A stretch of DNA of 6,778 nucleotides, taken from contig JACZXM010000162.1 in the NCBI GenBank assembly GCA_022571615.1, positions 1-6,778 on the forward strand, in the 5' to 3' direction. The notes below the pieces were generated by a model that saw only the letters and a list, made by a program, of their open reading frames with translations, had not been told where the DNA came from and did no database searches. Shown here piece by piece: positions 1-6,693 of the stretch. The DNA is from Acidobacteriota bacterium (GTDB taxonomy: Bacteria; Acidobacteriota; UBA890; WLXD01). How positions within the stretch are numbered: position 1 is the stretch's first letter; every line of letters begins with the position of its first letter. Both the position numbers and the translations under genes were made by a program.

Positions 1-51
1 GGCGGCCAAGCCCAGGGCAACGATTCGGCCTCTGAGTGCCGGAAAGCTCAT
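1..51 (-). CDS. 5' end of an unidentified, probably exported or membrane protein (partial)
   Basis: Only 17 codons are inside the window, reading MSFPALRGRIVALGLAA before the edge. Two arginines (residues 7 and 9) are followed by the hydrophobic run IVALGLAA, which looks like the n-region and start of the h-region of a signal peptide or a first membrane helix. The ATG (49-51) has a strong Shine-Dalgarno sequence, GAGGAG, 8 nt upstream, so the start is well supported even though the product cannot be named. The gene points away from the regulator at 250-1077 and is preceded by a palindrome related to the one in front of that regulator, which suggests shared control. The function is unknown. 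A false call is possible because so little of the gene is visible. Confidence 0.55.
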   Translation of the reverse strand, partial: MSFPALRGRIVALGLAA

Positions 52-59
52 CGTTCGTA

Positions 60-65
60 CTCCTC
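60..65 (-). promoter_or_regulatory. Shine-Dalgarno site of the left-edge gene
   Basis: The minus strand reads GAGGAG, then an 8-nt spacer, then ATG. This is the most canonical ribosome binding site in the window and is the main reason to accept the truncated left-edge gene as real. Confidence 0.6.
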
Positions 66-153
66 AGCGCTAGGCGACATTTCGAGGGCGGACGCGTGAG
101 AGCAACGGGTCCGCAACGAGGAGCGATCCTCCATTGAGTTTCTCGGAAAGACA

Positions 154-170
154 ATTACCGCGGAGGTAAG
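154..170. promoter_or_regulatory. Imperfect palindrome, putative second operator of the MmyB-like regulator
   Basis: The site reads ATTACCGCGGAGGTAAG. It matches the perfect palindrome at 1164-1180 at 14 of 17 positions, keeping the left ATTACC and the right GAGGTAA. It lies about 100 bp upstream of the ATG of the minus-strand left-edge gene and downstream of the regulator stop codon, so it is placed to act on the left-edge gene. The role as an operator is inferred from repetition and position. No promoter boxes could be assigned around it. Confidence 0.5.
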
Positions 171-249
171 TCGGGCCGCTTGTCTCCAGCTCATGGGAGG
201 TGACCGCATGTGGCGTCATCGATGCGCCTGAGCGAACGAACGAGCTGAG

Positions 250-1077
250 CTAGGAACCGTCGGTCTCGGCGCTGATGGCCCGCATGTAGCGATCGGTAGC
301 GACGTCGGCCGGCAAGAAGGTCTCGATCGCGAGCTCCTGCAGCAGGACGTCCTGCGGGGTACCTAACGTGGTAATGGCACTGAAGAAGCGCAGCTCCTCG
401 CCGTCCACGACCAAATGGAGTGGCATCATCACGGCGTACGCGACCGACGGGTCGGGCATCTTCCACTGCGTCGGGATGCCGGGATACTCAAGCAGCTCCT
501 CGAGCAGTGCCGCGAGAGGATCTGGGCCGCCAGCGTGGCGGATCTCGCCGCGAATCCGGTCGAACATGATCGGCCCGACTTGGTCCAAGTTTGAGATGCT
601 GCGACACAGGCCATCGGGATGGAACAGCAGTTTCATCAGATTGATCTCACCGGCGCCGAAGATTGACTCGAGATCGACCAGACGGGCAACGGTGAGATCG
701 AAGGCGCGATTGGACAACAGCACGTTCCAACAGCGATCGAGCGCCACCGCCGAGTAGGGCTCGTGCCGTTGCAGTAGGAACTCGATCAGCCCGCGCACTT
801 GGACCAACTCCTGCGCGTCTAGCCGGCTCTCCTTGTACAGCCGGGCATAGCCGGCGGCCTCCAACAACGAGTTCTGATCGCGCAGCGGCATCTGCAAGCT
901 ACGCGCAAGCGTCAGCAGCATGCGGCGGCTGGGTTGTGCCCGCCCGGTCTCGATGAAGCTCAAGTGCCGCGCCGACACATCGGCGTCGAGTGCCAACCTG
1001 AGCTGGCTCTTGCCACGGACACGCCGCCAATCGCGCAGCACGTGTCCGACCGGGCTCAGGGCTCTTGCTCGGCTCAT
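250..1077 (-). CDS. XRE-family transcriptional regulator with C-terminal MmyB-like ligand-binding domain
   Basis: This is a 275-aa cytoplasmic DNA-binding regulator. Residues 11-66 form an XRE/Cro-type helix-turn-helix; the recognition-helix region reads SARHLSFIETGRAQPSR (about 36-51), which is characteristic of the family. Residues about 105-262 match the MmyB-like ligand-binding domain, with conserved pieces LLFHPDGL, LLEELLEYPG, RFFSAITTLGTPQDV and ELAIETFLPAD. Family structures suggest a PAS-like fold that binds a fatty-acid-like ligand; the ligand here is unknown. I chose ATG 1077 (MSRARALSPVG) because family proteins begin close to the helix-turn-helix and a GGAG lies 10 nt upstream. 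A TTG at 1116 in the same frame would add 13 residues but lacks a spaced ribosome site. The gene is divergent from the alpha/beta hydrolase, and a perfect palindrome lies between the two, so autoregulation and control of the hydrolase are likely. Confidence 0.93.
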   Translation of the reverse strand: MSRARALSPVGHVLRDWRRVRGKSQLRLALDADVSARHLSFIETGRAQPSRRMLLTLARSLQMPLRDQNSLLEAAGYARLYKESRLDAQELVQVRGLIEFLLQRHEPYSAVALDRCWNVLLSNRAFDLTVARLVDLESIFGAGEINLMKLLFHPDGLCRSISNLDQVGPIMFDRIRGEIRHAGGPDPLAALLEELLEYPGIPTQWKMPDPSVAYAVMMPLHLVVDGEELRFFSAITTLGTPQDVLLQELAIETFLPADVATDRYMRAISAETDGS

Positions 1078-1163
1078 CTCCGTCGCACTCCATCCATGTC
1101 CGAGACCTATTTCCAACCTCAGAGTACCTGGGCCACCATAACCGCGGTGGATTCGTTTCGGAC

Positions 1164-1180
1164 ATTACCTCCGAGGTAAT
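1164..1180. promoter_or_regulatory. Perfect 17-bp palindrome, putative operator for the MmyB-like regulator
   Basis: ATTACCTC-C-GAGGTAAT has two 8-bp arms around one central base and no mismatch. It is 86 bp upstream of the regulator ATG (1077) and 83 bp upstream of the hydrolase ATG (1264), almost exactly midway in the divergent intergenic region. Dyad symmetry of this size is typical of operators bound by dimeric helix-turn-helix proteins. A single-base loop argues against an RNA hairpin. A related copy at 154-170 flanks the other end of the regulator gene. Binding by this regulator is inferred. Confidence 0.7.
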
Positions 1181-1263
1181 CGCAGCGCCTACCTGCAACG
1201 CTCTATGGTGGCGGTACGCGATCGGCGCCTGCCGTTTCCCGTTCCCTCCCCCATCGGTTGCTC

Positions 1264-2271
1264 ATGACTCACTCTCAAGAGGGCTCCTCCGGTGCAGCCC
1301 ACTCGACTATCGTACTCTGGCTGCGGCGGGCCACCGTGGGCGCCGCTACACTGCTCACGCTTGTCGCCCTTGGTGGCTGGAGCTATCAGAGCCTGGCGAC
1401 CGTTCGTGACCGGCGCGCCTTCCCGGCCCCCGGCGAGTTCGTCGAGGCGGGTGGGTATCGTCTCCACTTGCGTTGCATTGGCGAGGGTACGCCTAGTGTC
1501 TTGTTCGACGCCGGTGCGGGCGCAGCCTCTGCAAACTATGCCGACCTCCACCGAGCGCTGGGATCGGTTACGCGTACCTGCTTCTACGATCGGGCGGGGC
1601 TTGGGTGGAGTGACCCGCCACTGGGTGAGCGCAGCATCGAGCAGTTCGTCACCGACCTGGACGCGGTCGTCGAGAGCGTCGGTCCCGGGTCCCTCGTGCT
1701 GGCCGGCCATTCGTTCGGCGGCTACATCATCCGTCTGTACGCCGATGCTCACCCCGACCGTGTCGCTGCCTTGGTTCTCGTCGAGGCAGCGCACGAGCGC
1801 CAATGGCAGGAGCTGCCGTCCGAAAACGCAACGCTGGTACGCGAGGCAGCGCGGCAGCTGCGCTGGGCTCCACTGTGGGCGCGATTCGGGCTGATTCGAC
1901 TCATGTCGCCAGCGCCCGAATCCGCGGCTGCGGCCTCCTATCTGCGCCCCGGGTTCCTGCGCGCCGTCGGCACCGAGATGCAGATCGCGATCCCGATGGC
2001 CGAGCGGGTGGCGAGCGCGCGATTGAGGCCGCGGTTGCCAGTCGCGATTGTTACCGCCGGTGACAGCTTCGCCGCCTTCGAGGGGCGCGGGATACCGATT
2101 GCGGAGTCGAACGCAGTGTGGCTCGAGTTGCAGCGCGACCTGCTACGTCTGTCGACGGCGAGCAAGCAGTACCTGAGTCCCCAGGCGAGCCACGAGATCG
2201 ACCGCGACGATCCCGAGCTCATCGTGCGGGCGGTCGCGGACATCGTCGATGTGGTCCGGCGAGACGGATGA
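1264..2271 (+). CDS. Membrane-anchored alpha/beta-fold hydrolase
   Basis: This is a 335-aa protein with an N-terminal hydrophobic segment at about residues 23-45 (ATVGAATLLTLVALGGW), which is either a signal anchor or an uncleaved signal. The catalytic domain would therefore lie outside the cytoplasmic membrane. Visible alpha/beta-hydrolase landmarks are the oxyanion-loop strand VLFDAGAGAAS (79-89), YDRAGLGWSDPP (108-119), the nucleophile elbow GHSFGG with Ser150, and a candidate catalytic His310 in QASHEID. The acid may be Glu174 (LVLVEAAHE) or Asp267 (VTAGDSF). The substrate cannot be read from sequence; esterase, lipase or epoxide-hydrolase-like activities are all possible. ATG 1264 is preferred over the in-frame TTG 1258; neither has a clear Shine-Dalgarno. 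The gene is divergent from the MmyB-like regulator across a palindromic site, which suggests lipid-linked regulation. It converges with the methyltransferase downstream. Confidence 0.9.
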   Translation: MTHSQEGSSGAAHSTIVLWLRRATVGAATLLTLVALGGWSYQSLATVRDRRAFPAPGEFVEAGGYRLHLRCIGEGTPSVLFDAGAGAASANYADLHRALGSVTRTCFYDRAGLGWSDPPLGERSIEQFVTDLDAVVESVGPGSLVLAGHSFGGYIIRLYADAHPDRVAALVLVEAAHERQWQELPSENATLVREAARQLRWAPLWARFGLIRLMSPAPESAAAASYLRPGFLRAVGTEMQIAIPMAERVASARLRPRLPVAIVTAGDSFAAFEGRGIPIAESNAVWLELQRDLLRLSTASKQYLSPQASHEIDRDDPELIVRAVADIVDVVRRDG

Positions 2272-2348
2272 CCCCGATGGAAGCCCCAGTGCTGGCGCCG
2301 CCTCCGCAGCAGCCGGGGGCCAGGCCCTAGCCGGCGCACCCCTGATCG

Positions 2349-2909
2349 TCATTGGACACGTGTGCCTCGAAAACGAAAGGCGCCGTCGATCTTGTCCACC
2401 TGGACGTCTGCGAAGCCGACGTTCTCGAGCCGCTCACCAAAACCGTCCGGATCAACGACGACCATCGTGTCGAACATGTGAAACAGCCCGAAGAGCCGGC
2501 TCCAACGGCTGTCGCTTCCGGCGAACACGCCCCCGGGTTGCAACACCCGGTGCACCTCGCGCAGCAGTTGGTCCTGCAGTCGTTGCGAAGGAACATGGTG
2601 CAGCATCGTGAAGCAGACGGCTGCGGAAAACGCCCCTTCGCAAAAGGGCAGGCAGGTACCGTCGCCCCGTAGCACACGCACCTCTTCGCGAACCCGCCGT
2701 TTCGACTCGATCGCCAGGTCACCGTCGATCTCGACCGACACCATACGCGGATGGTCCCGGTGGAGGATCCCTGTCGCCAACCCCGGTCCCGGTCCCACCT
2801 CGAGCAGAAGGTCACCGAGGTCGATGCCATCGAGCACCCACGGGAGACCGTTTTCGAGAGCCACCTGCCATCGGCTCGATCGACAAAACCACCTGTGCAC
2901 GAGATTCAT
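2349..2909 (-). CDS. Class I SAM-dependent methyltransferase
   Basis: This is a 186-aa cytoplasmic Rossmann-fold methyltransferase. Motif I is LLEVGPGPG (35-43), the SAM-binding glycine loop. The acidic residue at the end of strand 2 is Glu60 (VSVEID). GDGTCLPF (82-89) supplies the adenine-contacting aspartate region, AAVCFTMLHHV (96-106) is motif IV, and REVHRVLQPGGVF (117-129) is the usual post-motif. The substrate is unknown; this small type often sits as a solitary gene. ATG 2909 (MNLVHRWFCRS) is chosen because this N-terminus is typical of the subgroup; an in-frame TTG at 2942 would add 11 residues. The start overlaps the stop of an upstream minus-strand reading frame as ATGA, a translational-coupling signature, although that upstream gene now looks like a remnant. 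There is no strong Shine-Dalgarno, which also fits coupling. The gene is convergent with the hydrolase. Confidence 0.92.
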   Translation of the reverse strand: MNLVHRWFCRSSRWQVALENGLPWVLDGIDLGDLLLEVGPGPGLATGILHRDHPRMVSVEIDGDLAIESKRRVREEVRVLRGDGTCLPFCEGAFSAAVCFTMLHHVPSQRLQDQLLREVHRVLQPGGVFAGSDSRWSRLFGLFHMFDTMVVVDPDGFGERLENVGFADVQVDKIDGAFRFRGTRVQ

Positions 2910-2977
2910 CGTGCCACTGACTTCAAATACCTCTTGAACCAATCGATGTTGCGCTGTTGCAGCTCTCGCGGGGTCCT
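2906..2977 (-). pseudogene. C-terminal tail of a lost upstream gene, possibly an S9-type serine peptidase
   Basis: The last residues of this minus-strand frame, RTPRELQQRNIDWFKRYLK, then SVAR and stop, resemble the terminal helix of S9/prolyl-oligopeptidase-type hydrolases, where a TP/KP turn leads into a long helix ending near WFxRYL. The stop TGA (2906-2908) overlaps the methyltransferase ATG (2907-2909) as ATGA, the arrangement expected of neighbouring genes in an operon. Beyond about 2978 the frame stays open to 3253 but loses any family resemblance and instead runs antisense to a RadC remnant. I infer that the body of an operon partner was deleted, leaving only its 3' end. The family assignment is tentative: the matched stretch is short, and the frame could be a chance opening. 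Confidence 0.35.
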
Positions 2978-2982
2978 TTTCG

Positions 2983-3258
2983 AGCAGTTCACGTCAACGA
3001 AGTGTACATCGACAGCTGCGGGAGCAGCATTCCTCGCTCGGAGCGCTGCTCCTGGACGGTCGTCACAGACCGCTTTGGCTACACGGTCCTTATCACGGGA
3101 CCATAAGCAAGGCACTGGTCGAAGCTTGAGGGATCTTGGTTCCAGCCCTTCTGGCAAACGCACTGGCGGTGATTGTTTTCCACAACCATCCGAGCGGCGA
3201 TCCGACACCCAGCTACAATGCCCTGACCGAAAGAGGACTAACCCTGCGCGCACTCAGG
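2983..3258 (+). pseudogene. radC: Decayed RadC-family (JAMM/MPN+) protein fragment
   Basis: One frame reads, in order and without gaps against the usual RadC C-terminal domain: ALLLDGRHRPL (from 3043), YHGTISKALV (3091-3120), a TGA at 3127-3129 where RadC has the conserved Arg of its PRE motif (CGA to TGA would explain it), then ALAVIVFHNHPSGDPTPS (to 3213) and ALTERGL. HxHP with the downstream serine is the JAMM metal-site signature, but the Asp expected three residues after that Ser is Ala here (SYNA). The N-terminal helix-hairpin-helix half is absent, and the C-terminal end runs out near the permease stop. No start codon or ribosome site fits. The protein is therefore truncated at both ends, interrupted, and probably inactive. 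RadC-type genes are often carried on mobile islands, so this may mark a past insertion. Local GC looks lower than in the neighbouring genes. Confidence 0.75.
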
Positions 3259-3272
3259 GCACGAGCCGCAAA

Positions 3273-5966
3273 TCACTCCGCACGCAGCGCCTGTGAGGGA
3301 TCGAGCGCGGCGGCGTGGCGCGCCGGTACCCAGGAGGCCACGAGCGCCACGCTGACCAGAGCCAGTACGGTCGTCAGGTTCGTCGACAGGTCCGAAGTCG
3401 TGACGCCGTGGAGCTGGCTGGCGATCGCCCGGCCGACCAGTTGCACCAACACGAGGCCTGCCACAGCTCCGGCGGAGGCGATCCGCAGGGCGCCTCCCAG
3501 GATCTCCTTCTGAACGCGGAAGCGGTCGGCACCGAGCGCCATGCGGATGCCTATGTCATGGGTACGCCGCCGTACTGCGAACGAGACCAGGCCGTAGATC
3601 CCCACCGCCGCCAGCAGAAAAGCGACGCCGGAGAATATCTGCAACAGGGTCGCTGCGAAACGCGTCTGCGCGGTGCTCGAACGCAGGTAGCTCGCCAGCG
3701 TCGTGACCGCGAACACCGGAATCTCCGCGGATACCTCACGCACCGCTTGCCGCAGCCGCGCCTCCGAGATCGACACGCCGGCGGTCGGCCAAACCAGAAA
3801 TCCCATTGACCCGCCGATCCCCCAGCGCCATGCCTGGTCCGCTTGCGAGTACGACACGTAGAAAGCCGGCATCGGCGGCGAGCCCGGACCGCCGTGACGC
3901 ACGTCGGCGACCACACCCACCACCTCGATCCATCCCGCCGACGTATCGTCCTCAGGTCGATCGGCCAGTGCCAGAATCTGGCCCACCGGATCGGCATCAC
4001 CCCAAAGGCGCTTGGCCGCGGCCTCATTCACCACGGCCACCCTTCGGCTGTCGGCACCGTCGCGCCCGTGGATCGTCCGGCCTCGCACCAAGCCGATCCC
4101 GAGTGCCTCGAAGTACCCCGGTGAGATCACTCGGTAGGTGACCAGAGGGCGATCGACGTCACGGACCGGACGATCCCTGAGGATCACGGGAACGTCCATG
4201 TACGCCCCGCTAAGCGGTATGTGCGACGTTGCGACGACGCGCTCGACGCCGACCAGCCGCTGCAGGCTGGATCGGATCTCATCGATGGTGGCTACCGGGT
4301 CACGGCCCGATCCCACGGAGGTGCGGAGGCTCTGCACACCCGCGTACTCGAGCCCCAAATCCACTCTGTCAAGATGACCTAGGCTCCGCAGGAAGAGCCC
4401 GGCGCCTACCAACAGGACCGCACAGAGTGCAAACTCGCCGATCAGCAGAGCCTCTCCCGGATGGCGACGGCCAGAGCCGCTGCGGCCGCCGAGCGACCGA
4501 CCGGCATGGCGCTCCCCGGCCGTGGCTCGCAGGGCTGGTATCAGGCCAGCGACAAGAGCGCTTGCGAGAGCGGCGATCAAGGCAAAACCAAGAACGGCGG
4601 CGTTGATCGCTAGACCTTCGAGCCGCGGGACACTGTCGGACGCGATTGCCCGGATCGCATCGACCGCGGCAATAGTGGTCAGGACGCCCAGGGTACCCGC
4701 CACGCCGGACAGCAGCAGCGCCTCGACCAGGACCCGCCGAACCAGGCGCCCTCGGGGGCAACCCAGCGCCAGGCATATCGCGAACTCCTCGCTCCGGGTC
4801 ACCCCCGAAGCCAACAGCAAGTTGGTGACATTGGCGCAGGCGATGAGGAGCACCATGAGCACCGCCCCCAGCAGGATCAGCAATGGCCGCCTGACATTCT
4901 CGGCGAGGGTGCTGCGGAGCGGCACGATGTCGACATCGACTCCGGCATTGGTATCCGGGTGAGCCCGCGCGATCCGGGTGGCAACCTGGCCAACGAGGTC
5001 GCGGGCGCGGCCAAGCGTGGCGTCCCCCGAGACACGGCCATACACCAGGAACGGGCGCACTCCTCGATCGCGCATCCAGGAGGCCGAGGTCAGGTCGAGG
5101 ACTGTCCACAGCTCGTGGTCTGTCGGCAGGTCGATATCCGGGGGCAAGATACCGATCACGGTGTACGTGTGAGGCGACATGTCGATCCGTCGGCCGATGA
5201 TGTCGACGTCGGCCCCAAAGGCACTCTGCCAGATCCTGTAGCCGAGGATGACGGCCTCGGTCTCGGCGCCGGTGACGTCGTCGGCAACGAAGTCGCGACC
5301 GAGAAGCGGTGAGATCCCCAACATGCGAAAGAACCACGGCGAGACGCGACCGGCCCAAATCCTGCGGCCTCCCTGATCTGTTACCAGGGTGGGTAGCCAA
5401 GCGCCGACGGCCGCAAGATCCACGAAGGGGCGGCTCGAGCCTGGCCCGACGGCGCGGGTTACCGATTCGCGCAGCTGCTCGAAGTCCGGACCGGATAGAT
5501 AGTGGCCGAATCGGTTGGTCTCACCGGTGTAGGTGAGCCGGACCACACGCTCCGGTTCCGGCAGGCGCAAGGGGCGTAGGACCACCGCCTCAACCAAGCT
5601 GAACATAGCGGTGCTAAGCCCAATGCCGACTGCAAGCGTGACAATGGCCAACCCCGACGTTGTCGGCCGTCGCACAAGCGCGCGGGTGCCATACCGTAAA
5701 TCGTGGAGAAGGCCATGCATCCGGAAAGCATCCGGCGGGTGCTCACGCCGCGGGAGGCGACGCCAACGCCAGCGCAAAAGGCCCAGAACCTCGTTCCAGT
5801 AACGCCGGCGGGCGGCCCAGGGCCCTCGACGCTGCGCCTCAAGTTCGCACACCTCGAGAAGATCGGCCCGGACTTCCTCTCGTCGAGGCGGCGGCACCAG
5901 CCAAGCGATCATGGCTCGCGCCATGCGCGGGGCACGCCATCGGGATCCGGCCGACGGGCGCCTCAC
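3273..5966 (-). CDS. ADOP-type orphan ABC-transporter permease (duplicated MacB/FtsX domains)
   Basis: This is an 897-aa inner-membrane permease built as two MacB/FtsX units in one chain. Residues about 12-76 are the permease-prefix domain (APRMARAMIAWLVPPPRREEV...). LLHDLRYGTRALVRRP leads into TM1 (about 103-127), then a periplasmic MacB core domain (about 128-355) and three helices (about 359-387, 411-437, 454-480). The second unit has TM5 (about 505-527), another periplasmic domain, helices at about 770-797, 825-847 and 862-880, and the typical ending WVPARHAAALDPSQALRAE. Known ADOPs are 800-900 aa and lack an adjacent ATPase; none is seen here. Such proteins are thought to act in MacB-like mechanotransmission or export, but the substrate is unknown. 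The GTG at 5966 is chosen because it overlaps the upstream TGA (GTGA) and leaves a family-like N-terminus. An in-frame GTG at 6011 or ATG at 5924 is also possible. The gene is probably co-transcribed with the PAC2 gene. Confidence 0.92.
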   Translation of the reverse strand: MRRPSAGSRWRAPRMARAMIAWLVPPPRREEVRADLLEVCELEAQRRGPWAARRRYWNEVLGLLRWRWRRLPRREHPPDAFRMHGLLHDLRYGTRALVRRPTTSGLAIVTLAVGIGLSTAMFSLVEAVVLRPLRLPEPERVVRLTYTGETNRFGHYLSGPDFEQLRESVTRAVGPGSSRPFVDLAAVGAWLPTLVTDQGGRRIWAGRVSPWFFRMLGISPLLGRDFVADDVTGAETEAVILGYRIWQSAFGADVDIIGRRIDMSPHTYTVIGILPPDIDLPTDHELWTVLDLTSASWMRDRGVRPFLVYGRVSGDATLGRARDLVGQVATRIARAHPDTNAGVDVDIVPLRSTLAENVRRPLLILLGAVLMVLLIACANVTNLLLASGVTRSEEFAICLALGCPRGRLVRRVLVEALLLSGVAGTLGVLTTIAAVDAIRAIASDSVPRLEGLAINAAVLGFALIAALASALVAGLIPALRATAGERHAGRSLGGRSGSGRRHPGEALLIGEFALCAVLLVGAGLFLRSLGHLDRVDLGLEYAGVQSLRTSVGSGRDPVATIDEIRSSLQRLVGVERVVATSHIPLSGAYMDVPVILRDRPVRDVDRPLVTYRVISPGYFEALGIGLVRGRTIHGRDGADSRRVAVVNEAAAKRLWGDADPVGQILALADRPEDDTSAGWIEVVGVVADVRHGGPGSPPMPAFYVSYSQADQAWRWGIGGSMGFLVWPTAGVSISEARLRQAVREVSAEIPVFAVTTLASYLRSSTAQTRFAATLLQIFSGVAFLLAAVGIYGLVSFAVRRRTHDIGIRMALGADRFRVQKEILGGALRIASAGAVAGLVLVQLVGRAIASQLHGVTTSDLSTNLTTVLALVSVALVASWVPARHAAALDPSQALRAE

Positions 5967-6610
5967 CTCCGCCCCGTACTCGTCCCGCAGCTCATCGGGA
6001 GCTCGGCCCACAGTCGTTCGCGAACCTGTCGCACCGCGGCGAGCGTCTCGATGCCACGCGCCGTGAGCTTGTCGCCGACCAGGTTCATGATGGACGTCGG
6101 ACCCTGGTACGGCCGGCGTCTGTTGCCACGCACGCCTTCCACGCCCTCCAGGGGCTCGCCGTTCAGCGTCCCCATGACCAGCAGCGGACGGGTGTGCGGC
6201 ACGGCGTCGTACATCGCACCGATACGGCAGTACCGCTTGACGTTCAGCGCCTCGAGCACCTCGACGATCGAGTCGATGTACTCCTCCGCGTTGGAGTGCG
6301 GCTCCAGCATGTGCAGGAAGATGAAGTCGCGGTCATTGGGTCCGGCGGCGAAACGCAGGTCCGCGTTGGGCACCTTCATCTTCCGCTTGCCCTCCTCGTA
6401 GTACACCACGGGGCGATAGCGGGTGAAGTCGAAATAGCGGCCCGGCGTCTTGAGGCCGCCGAGATTGCCGGCCTCCATGAAGCGCTCGAGCCGCTCGATG
6501 GTCAGCGAGCCGACGCTGCCCGCGTCGATCCACGGAGTCAGCGAAGCGATGACGTGTGGCTCCCGCAGCTGCGGCAGCGGCTCCTTCAGCTCGAACTGTC
6601 CGATGTTCAT
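5963..6610 (-). CDS. PAC2-family (proteasome-assembly-chaperone-like) protein, apparently C-terminally truncated
   Basis: This is a 215-aa soluble protein. Family landmarks are HVIASLTPWIDAGSVGSL (about 19-36), GRYFDFTRYRP (56-66), the strand FIFLHMLEPH (95-104), KRYCRIGAMYDAVPHTRPLLVMG (about 124-146) and YQGPTSI (about 168-174). The bacterial PAC2 family is related to archaeal and eukaryotic proteasome assembly factors, but its biochemical role in most bacteria is unsettled. The start is ATG 6610 (MNIGQFELKEPLPQL); the frame is open further upstream to 6760 but that part does not look like PAC2. After GIETL (about 190) the expected continuation, usually a histidine-proline-rich stretch and a helical end of some 60 or more residues, is missing. 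Instead the frame ends with WAELPMSCGTSTGRR at the permease start. It may be a truncated, possibly non-functional gene, or a short family variant. Confidence 0.85.
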   Translation of the reverse strand: MNIGQFELKEPLPQLREPHVIASLTPWIDAGSVGSLTIERLERFMEAGNLGGLKTPGRYFDFTRYRPVVYYEEGKRKMKVPNADLRFAAGPNDRDFIFLHMLEPHSNAEEYIDSIVEVLEALNVKRYCRIGAMYDAVPHTRPLLVMGTLNGEPLEGVEGVRGNRRRPYQGPTSIMNLVGDKLTARGIETLAAVRQVRERLWAELPMSCGTSTGRR

Positions 6611-6693
6611 GCGCCCATGGTCGCGGGGCTGGCGCGGTTTTGCAACCCCCCGGAGCACTGTTGGTCCCGCAATAACTCCTCCCGCGCGAGGGC

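Noticed and set aside
195..231. GGGAGG followed by a 7-codon plus-strand reading frame, ATG 208 to TGA 231 (MWRHRCA), as a leader peptide
   Set aside because: No gene follows on the plus strand for it to regulate and it faces the end of the regulator gene; most likely chance.
2272..2348. Possible bidirectional terminator between the convergent hydrolase and methyltransferase genes
   Set aside because: GCGCCG/CGGCGC arms and an inner GGGCC-A-GGCCC can be drawn, but the outer loop is long and neither strand has a T-run, so it is not supported as a rho-independent terminator.
2906..3253. Minus-strand 115-codon frame as an intact gene
   Set aside because: Only its last 20 or so residues look protein-like; the rest is antisense to a clear RadC-family relic, so it is treated as a remnant tail.
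2751..3296. Plus-strand 181-codon frame between the methyltransferase and the permease
   Set aside because: It runs through methyltransferase antisense sequence and reads the RadC relic out of frame, with no recognisable domain or ribosome site.
4369..5400. Long 343-codon minus-strand frame inside the permease gene
   Set aside because: It is a shifted-frame shadow caused by high GC, rich in Arg/Pro/Gly/His, while the overlapping permease frame has clear domains throughout.
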